A DNA stretch of 64,000 bases from Maribacter orientalis (GCF_900109345.1 NZ_FNZN01000002.1:186001-250000), one strand, 5' to 3'. Shown: positions 18,205 to 28,439, counted from the first letter of the stretch. The notes: a model not told the origin generated them from the sequence alone. Program-made: numbers and translations.

Positions 18205-18489
18205 ATGAACACGAAAAAAGAAATTCTAATAGGACTAATAGTAGGCATTATAGCCAACACCATAGGCACGTTGCTCTATATACTCATATTTTCAGATTTA
18301 AGTGTCTCTGAAACGTATAAAGCTGCAGTTGCACAAGAGCATGTTGGCAGTCTTTTAGCCTTAGGAGCCGTTTTAAACCTAATCGCTTTCTTCGGATTTT
18401 TACGAATAAAAAGAGACAATAGAGCAAAAGGGGTATTGTTGGCAACCATATTAACCGCTTTTATAATTCTTTACTACAAAGTCTTTTAA
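18205..18489 (+). CDS. Small membrane protein between surE and lpxB
   Basis: 94 residues with three predicted membrane helices (about residues 6-27, 46-66 and 74-92). The linkers are short and polar. No motif identifies a family. It sits 35 bases after surE, and its stop is one base before the lpxB ATG, so it is probably co-transcribed and translated with lpxB. A role near lipid A synthesis would be guesswork. Confidence 0.75.
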   Translation: MNTKKEILIGLIVGIIANTIGTLLYILIFSDLSVSETYKAAVAQEHVGSLLALGAVLNLIAFFGFLRIKRDNRAKGVLLATILTAFIILYYKVF

Positions 18490-18490
18490 A

Positions 18491-19612
18491 ATGAAGTATT
18501 ACATCATTGCTGGAGAAGCGTCGGGTGACTTACATGGATCGAATTTAATAAAAGCATTAAAAGACCAAGATAAGAATGCGGATATACAATGTTGGGGCGG
18601 CGATCTAATGCAAAAAGCTGGCGGTATTTTGGTTAAACATTACAAAGAATTGGCCTTTATGGGTTTTTTAGAAGTTGTTTTAAACCTGAACGCTATTTTT
18701 AAGAATATAAAATTCTGCAAAAAGAATATTGCAACCTTTCAACCTGACGCTATTATATTTATCGATTATTCTGGGTTTAATTTAAGAATCGCAAAATGGG
18801 CCAAAAAGCATAATTTTCGTACAAATTATTATATCTCTCCTCAAATATGGGCATCACGCGAAGGTAGAATCGAGAAAATAAAAGCGACGATAGACCACAT
18901 GTATGTTATTCTTCCATTCGAGAAAGAGTTTTATGAAACGAAACATAATTTTCCTGTCAATTTTGTAGGCCACCCATTACTTGATGCGATATCCAACAGA
19001 CCCGTATTAAATGAAGCTACATTTCGGTCGTCCAATAATATAGATTCAAAGAAGCCAATTATTGCACTTTTACCAGGTAGCCGCAAGCAAGAAGTTCAAA
19101 AAATGCTATCGTTGATGCTTTCGTTAACCAGTGATTTTTCGGAGTATGAATTTATAATCGCCGGTGCACCTAGTTTAGACAAAGAATTTTATGCTACGTT
19201 TCTGAAGGATGCCAATGTTAATTTTATTCAAAATAAAACTTATGATTTGCTTTCCATTTCAACCGCCGCATTAGTTACTAGTGGTACGGCCACTTTAGAA
19301 ACTGCCTTATTTAAAGTACCACAAGTAGTTTGCTATAAAGCCAATTGGATCTCTTATCAAATAGCGAAACGCATTATTACTTTAGAATATATTTCTTTGG
19401 TTAATTTAATAATGCAGAAAGAGGTAGTAAAAGAATTGATTCAAGATGATTTTACGAAGCAGAATTTAAAAAAGGAATTAACTTCAATTCTTGATGGAGA
19501 AGCAAGGGCTAAACAATTGGCTCACTACGATGAACTTATTACCAAATTGGGTGGTTCTGGAGCAAGTGCAATAGCCGCTTCATTAATTATTGAAAATACC
19601 AAAAACAATTAG
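18491..19612 (+). CDS. lpxB: Lipid-A-disaccharide synthase
   Basis: 373 residues, the usual length. Signatures are the N-terminal GEASGDLHGS, YYISPQIWASREGRI, VGHPLLD, LLPGSRKQEV and TSGTATLETAL. The enzyme joins UDP-2,3-diacylglucosamine and lipid X to make the lipid A disaccharide at the inner membrane, which marks the organism as having an LPS outer membrane. It starts one base after the stop of the preceding small gene. Confidence 0.97.
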   Translation: MKYYIIAGEASGDLHGSNLIKALKDQDKNADIQCWGGDLMQKAGGILVKHYKELAFMGFLEVVLNLNAIFKNIKFCKKNIATFQPDAIIFIDYSGFNLRIAKWAKKHNFRTNYYISPQIWASREGRIEKIKATIDHMYVILPFEKEFYETKHNFPVNFVGHPLLDAISNRPVLNEATFRSSNNIDSKKPIIALLPGSRKQEVQKMLSLMLSLTSDFSEYEFIIAGAPSLDKEFYATFLKDANVNFIQNKTYDLLSISTAALVTSGTATLETALFKVPQVVCYKANWISYQIAKRIITLEYISLVNLIMQKEVVKELIQDDFTKQNLKKELTSILDGEARAKQLAHYDELITKLGGSGASAIAASLIIENTKNN

Positions 19613-19639
19613 GTTTCTTATTTTTATAAAATAATTCTA

Positions 19640-19647
19640 TAATTTTG
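19640..19647 (+). promoter_or_regulatory. -7 promoter element (TAATTTTG) for NlpC/P60-comEC
   Basis: TAATTTTG matches TAnnTTTG and lies 33 bases before the ATG of the NlpC/P60 gene, in the 68-base gap after lpxB. The -33 side is only a T-rich stretch. Confidence 0.4.
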
Positions 19648-19680
19648 AAGTTCACATACTAAAGGGTACACCTTATATTT

Positions 19681-20247
19681 ATGCGTATACTACCATATTT
19701 TCTTATAGTCTGTTTTTTAACGAGTTGTGGCTCAAGTAAAAAAATAAGTAGTTCTGATAAGGAACGAAAAATTTCAGTGGCCGCTGCTAACAATGCGCGA
19801 ACTGGTAATATTACCGAAACAAAAACACCGACAGAACCGAGAGTAGTTACAAACCACAACTTAAATATAGCCGACCAAATTATTAACACCGCACTTTCAT
19901 TCTCTGGTGTTCGCTATAAATTTGGAGGAACTACCACAAAAGGCATGGACTGCTCTGGTTTACTGTACGTGTCTTTTGGAGAACATGATGTTCAACTACC
20001 AAGAACTTCTTTTCATATGGCCGAAGAAGGCCATCGCGTTACTGTGAAAAATGTAGAAAAAGGCGATCTTTTGTTTTTCAAAACAAGTAGAGGTTCTAAA
20101 CGAATTAACCACGTCGGCATGGTCGTCGGAACCGACAATGATGAAATAACCTTTATACATGCATCTACGTCGCGAGGCGTAACTGTTTCTTCTTTGAGAG
20201 ATGGATTCTGGAACCAAGCCTTTGTAAAGGCAACAAGAATTTTATAG
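19681..20247 (+). CDS. NlpC/P60 family peptidase lipoprotein
   Basis: 188 residues. The leader ends in a lipobox (LTSC), followed by a Ser/Lys-rich linker. The NlpC/P60 domain spans about residues 65-188, with catalytic Cys91 in MDCSGL and His144 in INHVGMVVG. It is expected to cut gamma-D-Glu to diamino-acid bonds in peptidoglycan at the outer membrane. The stop is one base before the comEC start, so the two genes are probably one unit. Confidence 0.94.
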   Translation: MRILPYFLIVCFLTSCGSSKKISSSDKERKISVAAANNARTGNITETKTPTEPRVVTNHNLNIADQIINTALSFSGVRYKFGGTTTKGMDCSGLLYVSFGEHDVQLPRTSFHMAEEGHRVTVKNVEKGDLLFFKTSRGSKRINHVGMVVGTDNDEITFIHASTSRGVTVSSLRDGFWNQAFVKATRIL

Positions 20248-20248
20248 C

Positions 20249-22264
20249 ATGAAGCTCTTAGCGTTTATTCCTATAAAATTAACGCTATTACTCATTCTCG
20301 GAATTTTAATAGGTCACTTTTTCTCTTTCAATCCGGTTCATCTTCTTATAAACACTATTACCCTTTTTATTTTACTTTCCGCAGTATTTATATTAGAAAG
20401 GAAAACTAACACAAGACTATTTGGCTTTATTGCGGCCATAGCTTTCATTTCGCTAGGCATCTATTCTTACACATCTGCACAACTACAAAATCGTGCTAAC
20501 CATTACACTAAGATAACCTCACAAGAAGGTGGCGCTTGGACTTTAAAAATTAATGAAGTACTAAAACCCAATCACTATTCACATCGCTATTTTGCAACGG
20601 TCAAGAGTATTGGTGATAAAAAAATTTCTGGATCTCTTTTAATTACGATTCCTAACGATTCCACTAATACCACATTACAAGTTGATGATGAATTCTTGAC
20701 CTTTGCTAATATTCAAGCTATCAACGAACCTTTAAATCCTCATCAGTTTAACTATAAAAAATATTTAGAGAATATAGGTGTTTATCATCAGCTAAGAATT
20801 AGTTCAAGTCAATTTATAAAAGTAGAAAAACCAAAAACAACATTATTCGGAATTGCCTCAAAAGTTAGAAATCACATTATTGATAAACTTAAAAAAGAAA
20901 ATTTCGGTACTGATGAACTTGGTGTTATACAGGCTCTATTGTTAGGTCAACGCTCTGATATTTCAGAGGAAACTTATACCAATTACCAAAAAGCAGGCGC
21001 TGTACACATATTAGCCGTTTCAGGCCTCCATATCGGTATTCTATTGCTCTTAATTCAATTCTTGTTAAGTCCACTGAGACATATTCCAAAGGGCAGAACA
21101 ATCATTTTAATACTGTCTGTTCTATTTCTTTGGGGCTTCGCTTTTCTTGCGGGTTTATCTGCTAGCATTATTCGCGCAACCACAATGTTCACATTCGTAG
21201 CCTATGCCTTATACTTAAACAGGCCTAGCAACTCCTTTAATATACTGGCCTTATCGATATTATTCATTCTTCTTTTCATTAACCCTAATTTATTATTTCA
21301 GGTTGGCTTTCAAATGAGTTATGCGGCCGTATTCGCTATTCTATGGATTTTTCCATTGCTCAAAAAATTATGGTTCCCAAAGAATAAATTCGTAAGATAT
21401 TTTTGGCAACTTCTATGTGTAAGCATAGCTGCTCAATTGGGCGTATTGCCAATAAGTCTTTTTTATTTTCACCAATTTCCAGGGTTATTCTTTATTTCCA
21501 ATTTAATAATAGTTCCTGCTTTAGGTATTATTTTAGGTATGGGCATCTTAGTAATTTTCCTTTCATTACTAAATTGGCTTCCCACACAACTTGCTTGGTT
21601 TTACAATGGAATAATAAACGTAATGAACAATTTAATAGGTTGGGTTGCGAAACAAGAAAGTTTTATTTTCAGTTCTATTTCGTTTGATTTCGGGCAACTT
21701 ATTCTGTCTATTATAATGATCGTTTTGTTTATTAAAGCCTGCTCTCTTATTTCCTACAAACGCATCGCCTTATTTTTGATCAGTTTAATTTGTTTTCAAA
21801 GCTATACTTCTTTTCAAAAACTTGAAGCTTCCAAAGCAACGGAAGCAATTGTTCTACATCAAACCAAAAATAGTATCCTATTCAATAGAAGCGGCAGGCA
21901 CTTATCCATCTTATCGAATTCGACGGATATGGCTAACAATCTGATTTTAGATTATCAAACGGCTGAACGAATAAAATCGATTCGCTTCGATTCATTGAAG
22001 AATAGCTACTCTTTGAAAAATGGAACATTACTGATTTTAGATAGTACAGGTATTTATTTTAAAAGTGAATCAATAGAGAAAATTCTATTGACCCAATCAC
22101 CAAGAATTAATCTCAAAAGATTTATAGACAGCATCAAACCAAAAGAAATCATTGCTGATGGCAGTAATTACAGAAGCTATATCGAACGTTGGAGATTGAC
22201 CTGTCTAAAAAATAAAATCCCTTTTCATTATACTGGTGAAAAGGGAGCTTATTATTTTGAATAA
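20249..22264 (+). CDS. comEC: ComEC/Rec2 family DNA-uptake channel protein
   Basis: 671 residues. Three N-terminal membrane helices and a DUF4131-type soluble domain (about residues 90-195) are followed by the Competence domain (about 225-500) with about seven helices; LLGQRSDIS, AVSGLHIGIL and AGLSASIIRA are diagnostic. The C-terminal part (about 520-671) is where other ComEC proteins carry a metallo-beta-lactamase domain, but no HxHxDH motif is present. The short form is common in Bacteroidota as far as I know. It should form the inner-membrane pore for single-stranded DNA. Confidence 0.92.
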   Translation: MKLLAFIPIKLTLLLILGILIGHFFSFNPVHLLINTITLFILLSAVFILERKTNTRLFGFIAAIAFISLGIYSYTSAQLQNRANHYTKITSQEGGAWTLKINEVLKPNHYSHRYFATVKSIGDKKISGSLLITIPNDSTNTTLQVDDEFLTFANIQAINEPLNPHQFNYKKYLENIGVYHQLRISSSQFIKVEKPKTTLFGIASKVRNHIIDKLKKENFGTDELGVIQALLLGQRSDISEETYTNYQKAGAVHILAVSGLHIGILLLLIQFLLSPLRHIPKGRTIILILSVLFLWGFAFLAGLSASIIRATTMFTFVAYALYLNRPSNSFNILALSILFILLFINPNLLFQVGFQMSYAAVFAILWIFPLLKKLWFPKNKFVRYFWQLLCVSIAAQLGVLPISLFYFHQFPGLFFISNLIIVPALGIILGMGILVIFLSLLNWLPTQLAWFYNGIINVMNNLIGWVAKQESFIFSSISFDFGQLILSIIMIVLFIKACSLISYKRIALFLISLICFQSYTSFQKLEASKATEAIVLHQTKNSILFNRSGRHLSILSNSTDMANNLILDYQTAERIKSIRFDSLKNSYSLKNGTLLILDSTGIYFKSESIEKILLTQSPRINLKRFIDSIKPKEIIADGSNYRSYIERWRLTCLKNKIPFHYTGEKGAYYFE

Positions 22265-22275
22265 AAACATATTTA

Positions 22276-23808
22276 TTAGTGAACGTTGCCCATTAATTTT
22301 TTGATTAATGGTGATGCCAATAGTACCAAGACACCTGCAGCTATAGAATATTTTGCAATTAAATCAAAACCATCAGTATATATCAATAAGGTATCAAAAC
22401 CACCAATGTTTTTATCTGTACTTTCTATGGCTAATTGCTTACCAATAAAGCCTACCACTTGAAAAGCAAATGCAGACGACAAGAACCAAACACCCATCAT
22501 AAATGCTACAATACGTTTTGGTGACAAATCAGTAATTTTAGAAAGACCTACTGGAGACATAAATAGCTCACCTATTGAAAGCAAGAAGTACATCAATAGT
22601 AAATAGCCAAATGGAACTAGGCCATTGTCATTTGCACTCGCGCCACTCAATGCAAGAACATAAAAACTAATACCTGCGAATAGCAATCCGAATCCAAATT
22701 TATATGGTGTTCTTGGATTGTTATTTTTCTTGCTTAAATATGTCCACATCATTGAAATAGGAATAGCTAAAATGATAATGAACATTGAGTTTAAAGAATT
22801 TGTTTGAGAAGCGGACATGATGGTCAACTCAACATTTCTTGAAGCAAATAATGTAATTACACTTCCAGACAATTCATGAAAGCCCCAGAAAATGGTCATA
22901 AAGAAAGTAATCAATATAGCAACGAATAATTTCTTACGTTCATCTATAGTAGCCTTATACATGATGTTCCCTAAATAAACAAGAATAGAGACACCTATTA
23001 ATTTAAAAATCACATTTACGATATTCTGATCTCCAAAAAATGTTCCTTCAGCGCCCAAAGATTTATAAGCGGAAAGTAAATAAGCAATTAATGGCGCAGA
23101 TAAAACTGCCAGTACCGGAATTAAAACGCCTTGCTTTATCCCCATTATTTTTTTATCCATTACTTCTGTATTCGGAGGAAGTCCTTTATCTCCAAATACA
23201 TTTTTTCTGATACCACTCCAGAATACAATTAGTCCTGTCAACATACCTATACCCGCTAGGGCAAAACCATAGTGCCAGCCATATTTATAAGCCAACCAAC
23301 CACATAATAATGGTGCTATCCATCCACCAATATTAATTCCCATGTAGAATATGGTAAATCCCGAATCCTTTTTAGGATCTCCGTATGGATATAAGGTTCC
23401 TACAAAGGTGGATATATTAGGTTTGAAAAATCCGTTACCAACAATAATCAATGCCAATGCCAAGAAGAATGCTATATCATTCTCGATAGCTAATACGAAA
23501 TGACCGATAGCCATTAAAATTCCACCTAAGAAAATAGAATTACGCATACCTAAAATCTTATCGGAAATTTGACCCCCAATAACAGTAGACGCATATACTA
23601 AAGACCCGTATGATGCATAAACTGCCGCTGTAGCAAAATCACGCTCAACTAGTTTTTCAAAAATCACATTTACCATGTAAAGCGTAAGTAACGCCCGCAT
23701 GCCATAGAAGCTAAAGCGTTCCCATAGTTCTGCAAAGAATAAATAAAATAATCCTATAGGGTGCCCAAATAATTGTTTTTGGTCTGAAAATTCATTGCTT
23801 TCAGTCAT
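22276..23808 (-). CDS. POT family proton-dependent oligopeptide transporter
   Basis: 510 residues with 12-14 membrane helices. The ExxER motif of POT/PTR proteins is present (AELWERFSFYGMRALL at about residues 26-41), as is the signature FKPNISTFVG followed by FYMGINIGGW. It imports di- and tripeptides with protons through the inner membrane. It lies 17 bases after the dipeptidyl peptidase IV gene on the same strand, so peptides released by that enzyme are the likely substrates. It is convergent with comEC, 11 bases apart. Confidence 0.96.
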   Translation of the reverse strand: MTESNEFSDQKQLFGHPIGLFYLFFAELWERFSFYGMRALLTLYMVNVIFEKLVERDFATAAVYASYGSLVYASTVIGGQISDKILGMRNSIFLGGILMAIGHFVLAIENDIAFFLALALIIVGNGFFKPNISTFVGTLYPYGDPKKDSGFTIFYMGINIGGWIAPLLCGWLAYKYGWHYGFALAGIGMLTGLIVFWSGIRKNVFGDKGLPPNTEVMDKKIMGIKQGVLIPVLAVLSAPLIAYLLSAYKSLGAEGTFFGDQNIVNVIFKLIGVSILVYLGNIMYKATIDERKKLFVAILITFFMTIFWGFHELSGSVITLFASRNVELTIMSASQTNSLNSMFIIILAIPISMMWTYLSKKNNNPRTPYKFGFGLLFAGISFYVLALSGASANDNGLVPFGYLLLMYFLLSIGELFMSPVGLSKITDLSPKRIVAFMMGVWFLSSAFAFQVVGFIGKQLAIESTDKNIGGFDTLLIYTDGFDLIAKYSIAAGVLVLLASPLIKKLMGNVH

Positions 23809-23825
23809 AATTTAGTCTGTTTTAT

Positions 23826-25991
23826 TTAAAGATTTTCCTTTATGAAATTGGTCATTTTAGTAAACAAATGGATTCTGGTATTACCACCAGAAATACCATG
23901 ATTTTTATCTGGATAGATTCCCCAATCGAATTGCTTGTTTGCCTGAATCAAAGCTTCTATCATACGCATAGAATTTTGAACATGAACATTATCGTCACCT
24001 GAACCATGAATTAACAAATAATTTCCTTCTAACAATTCAGGATAATTAAATGGAGAATTATCATCATACCCACTTGGGTTTTCGGCTGGTGTACGCATAA
24101 AACGCTCGGTGTAAATTGTATCATAAAAACGCCATGAAGTAACTGGTGCCACCGCAATAGCGGTTTCAAAAACATCGTTACCCTTAAGAATACAATTGGT
24201 TGCCATATGACCACCAAAGCTCCATCCCCAAATTCCTGTCCTATTTTCATCAATATAATCGAGTTCGCTTAATTTTTTGGCGGCCGCTATTTGGTCTTCC
24301 GTTTCATACTTCACCAGATTCATATACGTAATCTTCTTAAAATCATTTCCTTTAAAACCAGTTCCCCGACCATCAACACAGGCAATGATATATCCTTCAG
24401 ATACCAACATTTGATGCCAATAATCATTTGAACCCATCCAGCTATTCGATACATTCTGTGAACCCGGACCGCTATATTGATACATTAATAAAGGGTATTT
24501 CTTTGATGGATCAAAATCTTTCGGCTTAATCATATACATATTAAGTTCATTGCCATTAATGGAAATTGTGGAGAACTCTTTCGAACTCAACTCATAGTCT
24601 TCTAGCTTTTGAAGTAATTGCTGATTATTCTTTATGTCTTTAATCTTCTTACCATTTTCTGCTTGATGTAACGTATAAATCGGCGGCATTTCTGCGCTAG
24701 AATAGGTATTAATAAAATAGGTGAAATCTGTACTGAACGAAGCATTGTTCGTTCCTTTGGTTACTGCCAACGCTTTCTTGTCATCGCCGCCACTGCTAAT
24801 GTTATACACTCCACGATTTATAGAACCATTTTCGGTAGATTGATAGTAAATCTTATCTTCATTCTGATCATACCCATAATAATTGGTCACTTCCCATTCA
24901 CCTTTGGTTATTTGGTTCATCAATCTACCATCTTCATTATACAAGTAAATATGATTCCAGCCATCTTTTTCACTTGACCAGATAAAACTATCATCCTCTA
25001 AAAAAGTTAAATTGTCTGTAATATCTACGTAAGCATCATCTTTCTCTTCTAATAAGATTGAAACTTTTTCGGTTTTAGCATTTACCGAATACATGGTTAA
25101 ATGATTTTGATGTCTGTTCAAAGTCTGTACACTCAACATATCTTTATTATTCTTCCACTTAATTCGAGGCACATAATAAGCATCATTTAAGTCTACCGAA
25201 GCTATTTTACCACTGGCTACATCTAAAAGATGTAAAGTCACCAATGAATTGTTCTCACCTGCCTTTGGGTATTTAAAAACATGTGGCTGTTGGTATAATC
25301 CTGTGCCATATACATCCATAGAAAATTCTGGAACATTGGTTTCATCAAAACGAAGAAAAGCTATTTTGCTTCCATCAGCATTCCATTCAAAAGCACGAAC
25401 AAATGCAAATTCTTCTTCATAGACCCAATCGGTAACGCCATTTATTATTTTATTCTTTACTCCGTCCGTGGTAACTTGTTTGGTTTGACCAGTTACTATA
25501 TTAAATAGGTAAATATTATTATCATTGACGTATGCAACCTGATTTCCGTCTGGTGAAAGCGTTGGCTCTTGTATTTTAGTATCACTTATTCGCAATACCT
25601 TTTTAGAGTCTACATCATACACATAAAAAACACCTAAAGTAGATCGTCTGAATATAGGTTCTACTTCAGTTGACAGTAATATCTTTTTTTCATCGGCACT
25701 AAAACTGTATGCTGAAAAATAAGGAATGTCATTTAAATCTTCCGATGATACTATTGTAGAAACCTTGTTTAAAGTTTTATAATCATATTTCTCAATCGAT
25801 GTAGATCGATTCATTCTATTCATATTAAGAACCGTATACTGTTTGCCATTATTCATTGAGCGTAAAGCATCCATTCCTTCGGTACTAAAAGTGCCTTGAT
25901 ATATATCCGTTACCTCAATTTTTCTCTCCTGTGCCCAAGTAAATACGTTGAAAGCAATTACAATCAATGTAAATAAGAGTGTTTTTCGCAT
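23826..25991 (-). CDS. Dipeptidyl peptidase IV (S9B family), exported
   Basis: 721 residues with a signal peptide (ending TWAQ at about residue 20). The N-terminal eight-bladed propeller domain (DPP4_N) fills about residues 50-470. The C-terminal S9 hydrolase domain has nucleophile Ser591 in GWSFGG (usually GWSYGG), the Asp region in GSGDDNVH, and His698 in DKNHGIS. The EEFAFVRAFEW stretch includes the Glu pair that holds the substrate N-terminus in DPP4. It releases X-Pro or X-Ala dipeptides in the periplasm. It is the first gene of a pair with the POT transporter. Confidence 0.96.
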   Translation of the reverse strand: MRKTLLFTLIVIAFNVFTWAQERKIEVTDIYQGTFSTEGMDALRSMNNGKQYTVLNMNRMNRSTSIEKYDYKTLNKVSTIVSSEDLNDIPYFSAYSFSADEKKILLSTEVEPIFRRSTLGVFYVYDVDSKKVLRISDTKIQEPTLSPDGNQVAYVNDNNIYLFNIVTGQTKQVTTDGVKNKIINGVTDWVYEEEFAFVRAFEWNADGSKIAFLRFDETNVPEFSMDVYGTGLYQQPHVFKYPKAGENNSLVTLHLLDVASGKIASVDLNDAYYVPRIKWKNNKDMLSVQTLNRHQNHLTMYSVNAKTEKVSILLEEKDDAYVDITDNLTFLEDDSFIWSSEKDGWNHIYLYNEDGRLMNQITKGEWEVTNYYGYDQNEDKIYYQSTENGSINRGVYNISSGGDDKKALAVTKGTNNASFSTDFTYFINTYSSAEMPPIYTLHQAENGKKIKDIKNNQQLLQKLEDYELSSKEFSTISINGNELNMYMIKPKDFDPSKKYPLLMYQYSGPGSQNVSNSWMGSNDYWHQMLVSEGYIIACVDGRGTGFKGNDFKKITYMNLVKYETEDQIAAAKKLSELDYIDENRTGIWGWSFGGHMATNCILKGNDVFETAIAVAPVTSWRFYDTIYTERFMRTPAENPSGYDDNSPFNYPELLEGNYLLIHGSGDDNVHVQNSMRMIEALIQANKQFDWGIYPDKNHGISGGNTRIHLFTKMTNFIKENL

Positions 25992-26200
25992 AAAAATTAG
26001 AATTTTGTTAAATCTCTCAAGTTTACCACTATTTCCTCAAAAAAACACAATTTACACGTAAAAAGAAACTGCTTTCAATGTATTAATCCACATATAAAGG
26101 TTCGTGCCAATATGCTTATATTTACTCCCATAAAAAATACAAGGCCTTTTATATAAATGCCGTATAGTTATATCAACCTTTAGAAGAAAGTTATACCTAA

Positions 26201-27517
26201 ATGACTGAGCCGATTAGTGGTTTTTCCAAACTTACGAAAGAAGAGAAAATAGATTGGGTAACCTCCCATTACACACAAAACAAAGAACAATCAATAAATA
26301 TTCTGCAAACCTATTGGAACCAGAATTCCAATATTCAGCGGTTGCATGATGAATTTATAGAAAATACCCTCACCAATTTATACCTGCCATTAGGTATTGC
26401 TCCAAATTTTTTAATTAACGGCAACCTCTACGCGATACCTATGGCGATTGAAGAAAGTTCTGTTATTGCGGCAGCAAGCAAATCAGCTAAGTTTTGGCTA
26501 AAAAGAGGTGGGTTCAAAACTGAAGTTTTGGGTACAGAAAAAGTAGGTCAAGTACACTTTTTATTTAAAGGAAGCTTTGAAAAGCTTAGTAGTTTTTTTA
26601 CTTATTTAAAACCGAAATTATTTAGTGAAAGCGCTTCACTTACCATTAGTATGGAAAAAAGAGGTGGTGGTATCAGTGATATCGTTTTAAAAAATAAGAC
26701 AGCTGCACTAAAAAACTATTATCAACTACATGCTACCTTTCAGACAAAGAACGCCATGGGGGCAAACTTCATAAATAGTTGTTTAGAGCAATTTGCGGCA
26801 ACTCTGAAAAAAGAAGCTGTTTCTTACCATGGTTTTTCTGAAAAGGAAAAGAATGTTGAAATAATCATGAGTATTTTGTCTAACTATGTTCCTAATTGTA
26901 CAGTACGTGCTCAAGTTAGTTGCCCTGTAGAAGAGCTAAACTTAAGTTCAGACTTATCTCCACAACATACGGCAGAAAAAATAATACAAGCCATTAAAAT
27001 AGCCCAGATTGAACCTTACCGTGCGGTTACACACAACAAGGGTATCATGAACGGAATCGATGCCGTTGTTTTGGCGACCGGTAATGACTTTAGGGCCGTG
27101 GAAGCAGGTGTTCATGCCTATGCATGCAGAAATGGCCAATATAGCAGTCTAACACATGCTGAAATTGACAATGGCATTTTTAAATTTTGGATAGAACTAC
27201 CCCTGGCATTAGGAACAGTAGGCGGACTAACCAACCTACACCCACTGGTTCAGTTAAATTTAGAAATACTTCAAAATCCTTCAGCAGAAGAACTCATGCA
27301 AATTATTGCGGTTGCAGGGCTTGCCCAGAATTTTGCAGCAGTTAGCTCATTGATAACAACAGGTATTCAAAAAGGTCATATGAAAATGCACCTATTAAAC
27401 ATCTTAAATCAACTTGGAGCATCAGACATTGAAAAAGGGAAGTTAGTCACCCATTTTAAAACGAATACCATTACTCATCACGAAGTTGAACTACAGTTGA
27501 ATGCATTAAGGAACTAA
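26201..27517 (+). CDS. Hydroxymethylglutaryl-CoA reductase, class II type
   Basis: 438 residues. Class II HMG-CoA reductase features are the Glu in IEESSVIAAAS, NAMGANF, the catalytic Lys in NKGIMNGIDA, the Asp in GNDFRAVEAG, GTVGGLTNLHP, and a C-terminal His in QKGHMKMH. It converts HMG-CoA to mevalonate (or the reverse). Length and motifs match the degradative-type enzyme, but in Bacteroidota with a mevalonate route this class is used for synthesis. The next gene (10 bases on) is a GHMP kinase, which supports a biosynthetic role in isoprenoid supply. Confidence 0.95.
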   Translation: MTEPISGFSKLTKEEKIDWVTSHYTQNKEQSINILQTYWNQNSNIQRLHDEFIENTLTNLYLPLGIAPNFLINGNLYAIPMAIEESSVIAAASKSAKFWLKRGGFKTEVLGTEKVGQVHFLFKGSFEKLSSFFTYLKPKLFSESASLTISMEKRGGGISDIVLKNKTAALKNYYQLHATFQTKNAMGANFINSCLEQFAATLKKEAVSYHGFSEKEKNVEIIMSILSNYVPNCTVRAQVSCPVEELNLSSDLSPQHTAEKIIQAIKIAQIEPYRAVTHNKGIMNGIDAVVLATGNDFRAVEAGVHAYACRNGQYSSLTHAEIDNGIFKFWIELPLALGTVGGLTNLHPLVQLNLEILQNPSAEELMQIIAVAGLAQNFAAVSSLITTGIQKGHMKMHLLNILNQLGASDIEKGKLVTHFKTNTITHHEVELQLNALRN

Positions 27518-27527
27518 GTATTTCGAG

Positions 27528-28439
27528 ATGATGAAAGAACTCTATAGCAATGGAAAATTACTACTCACTGCAGAGTACGCCATTTTAGATGGCGCTAAAG
27601 GTTTGGCCTTACCTACCAAATTCGGACAGTCTTTGAAATTAGAAACATCTAACTCAAAAGCACTCTTATGGAAGAGTTTAGATTATAATGGCACTATATG
27701 GTTTAGCGCTCAATTCTCTAAAATTGATATAAAAACCATTCATACTTCAGATGCTGATATTTCTCAAAGATTAGCACAAATTTTATTAAAAGCAAAACAA
27801 TTAAATCCTGCCTTTTTATCAAGAAAAACCGATTATAATTCAATAGAAGCAAGACTTAATTTTCCTAGAGATTGGGGCCTTGGCACTTCATCTACCTTAA
27901 TCACTAATATCGCACAATGGGCAAATGTAAACCCTTATCAATTATTAGCAGCGACCTTTGGTGGAAGTGGTTATGATATTGCTTGTGCTCAACACAATAC
28001 CCCTATTCTATACCAAAGAAATGAGTACACACCAATAGTAAGTGAAGTTCCTTTTCACCCCAACTTTTCTGACCAACTCTACTTTGTTTATCTCAACCAA
28101 AAGAAAAATAGTCGTGAAGCTATTAACAGTTATAGAAATTTAGATTTTGATAAAACTGCTTTAATCTCAAAAATTGATACTATTACAGACAAAATTTTAA
28201 CATGTCTTGATTTAAAAGAATTTGCTGCACTCTTAAATAAACATGAAGCAATTATATCGGAAACTCTAAAAATACCTACTATAAAAGATATCCTATTTTC
28301 AGATTATTCGGGTACTATTAAAAGCTTAGGAGCATGGGGAGGCGACTTTGTTTTAGTTACAGGAACAGCATCTGAAATGAATTACTTTAAAGACAAAGGG
28401 TATTCAATTATTCTGCCCTACAAAGAAATGATACTATAA
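27528..28439 (+). CDS. GYDIA family GHMP kinase
   Basis: 303 residues. GHMP-fold features are the N-terminal GKLLLTAEYAILDG, the phosphate-binding loop GLGTSST (usually GLGSSA), and GGSGYDIACA, which gives the family its name. It should phosphorylate a small hydroxylated substrate with ATP. Its position 10 bases after HMG-CoA reductase suggests a mevalonate-pathway kinase, but the exact substrate (mevalonate or phosphomevalonate) cannot be read from the sequence. Two adjacent ATG codons are possible starts. Confidence 0.9.
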   Translation: MMKELYSNGKLLLTAEYAILDGAKGLALPTKFGQSLKLETSNSKALLWKSLDYNGTIWFSAQFSKIDIKTIHTSDADISQRLAQILLKAKQLNPAFLSRKTDYNSIEARLNFPRDWGLGTSSTLITNIAQWANVNPYQLLAATFGGSGYDIACAQHNTPILYQRNEYTPIVSEVPFHPNFSDQLYFVYLNQKKNSREAINSYRNLDFDKTALISKIDTITDKILTCLDLKEFAALLNKHEAIISETLKIPTIKDILFSDYSGTIKSLGAWGGDFVLVTGTASEMNYFKDKGYSIILPYKEMIL

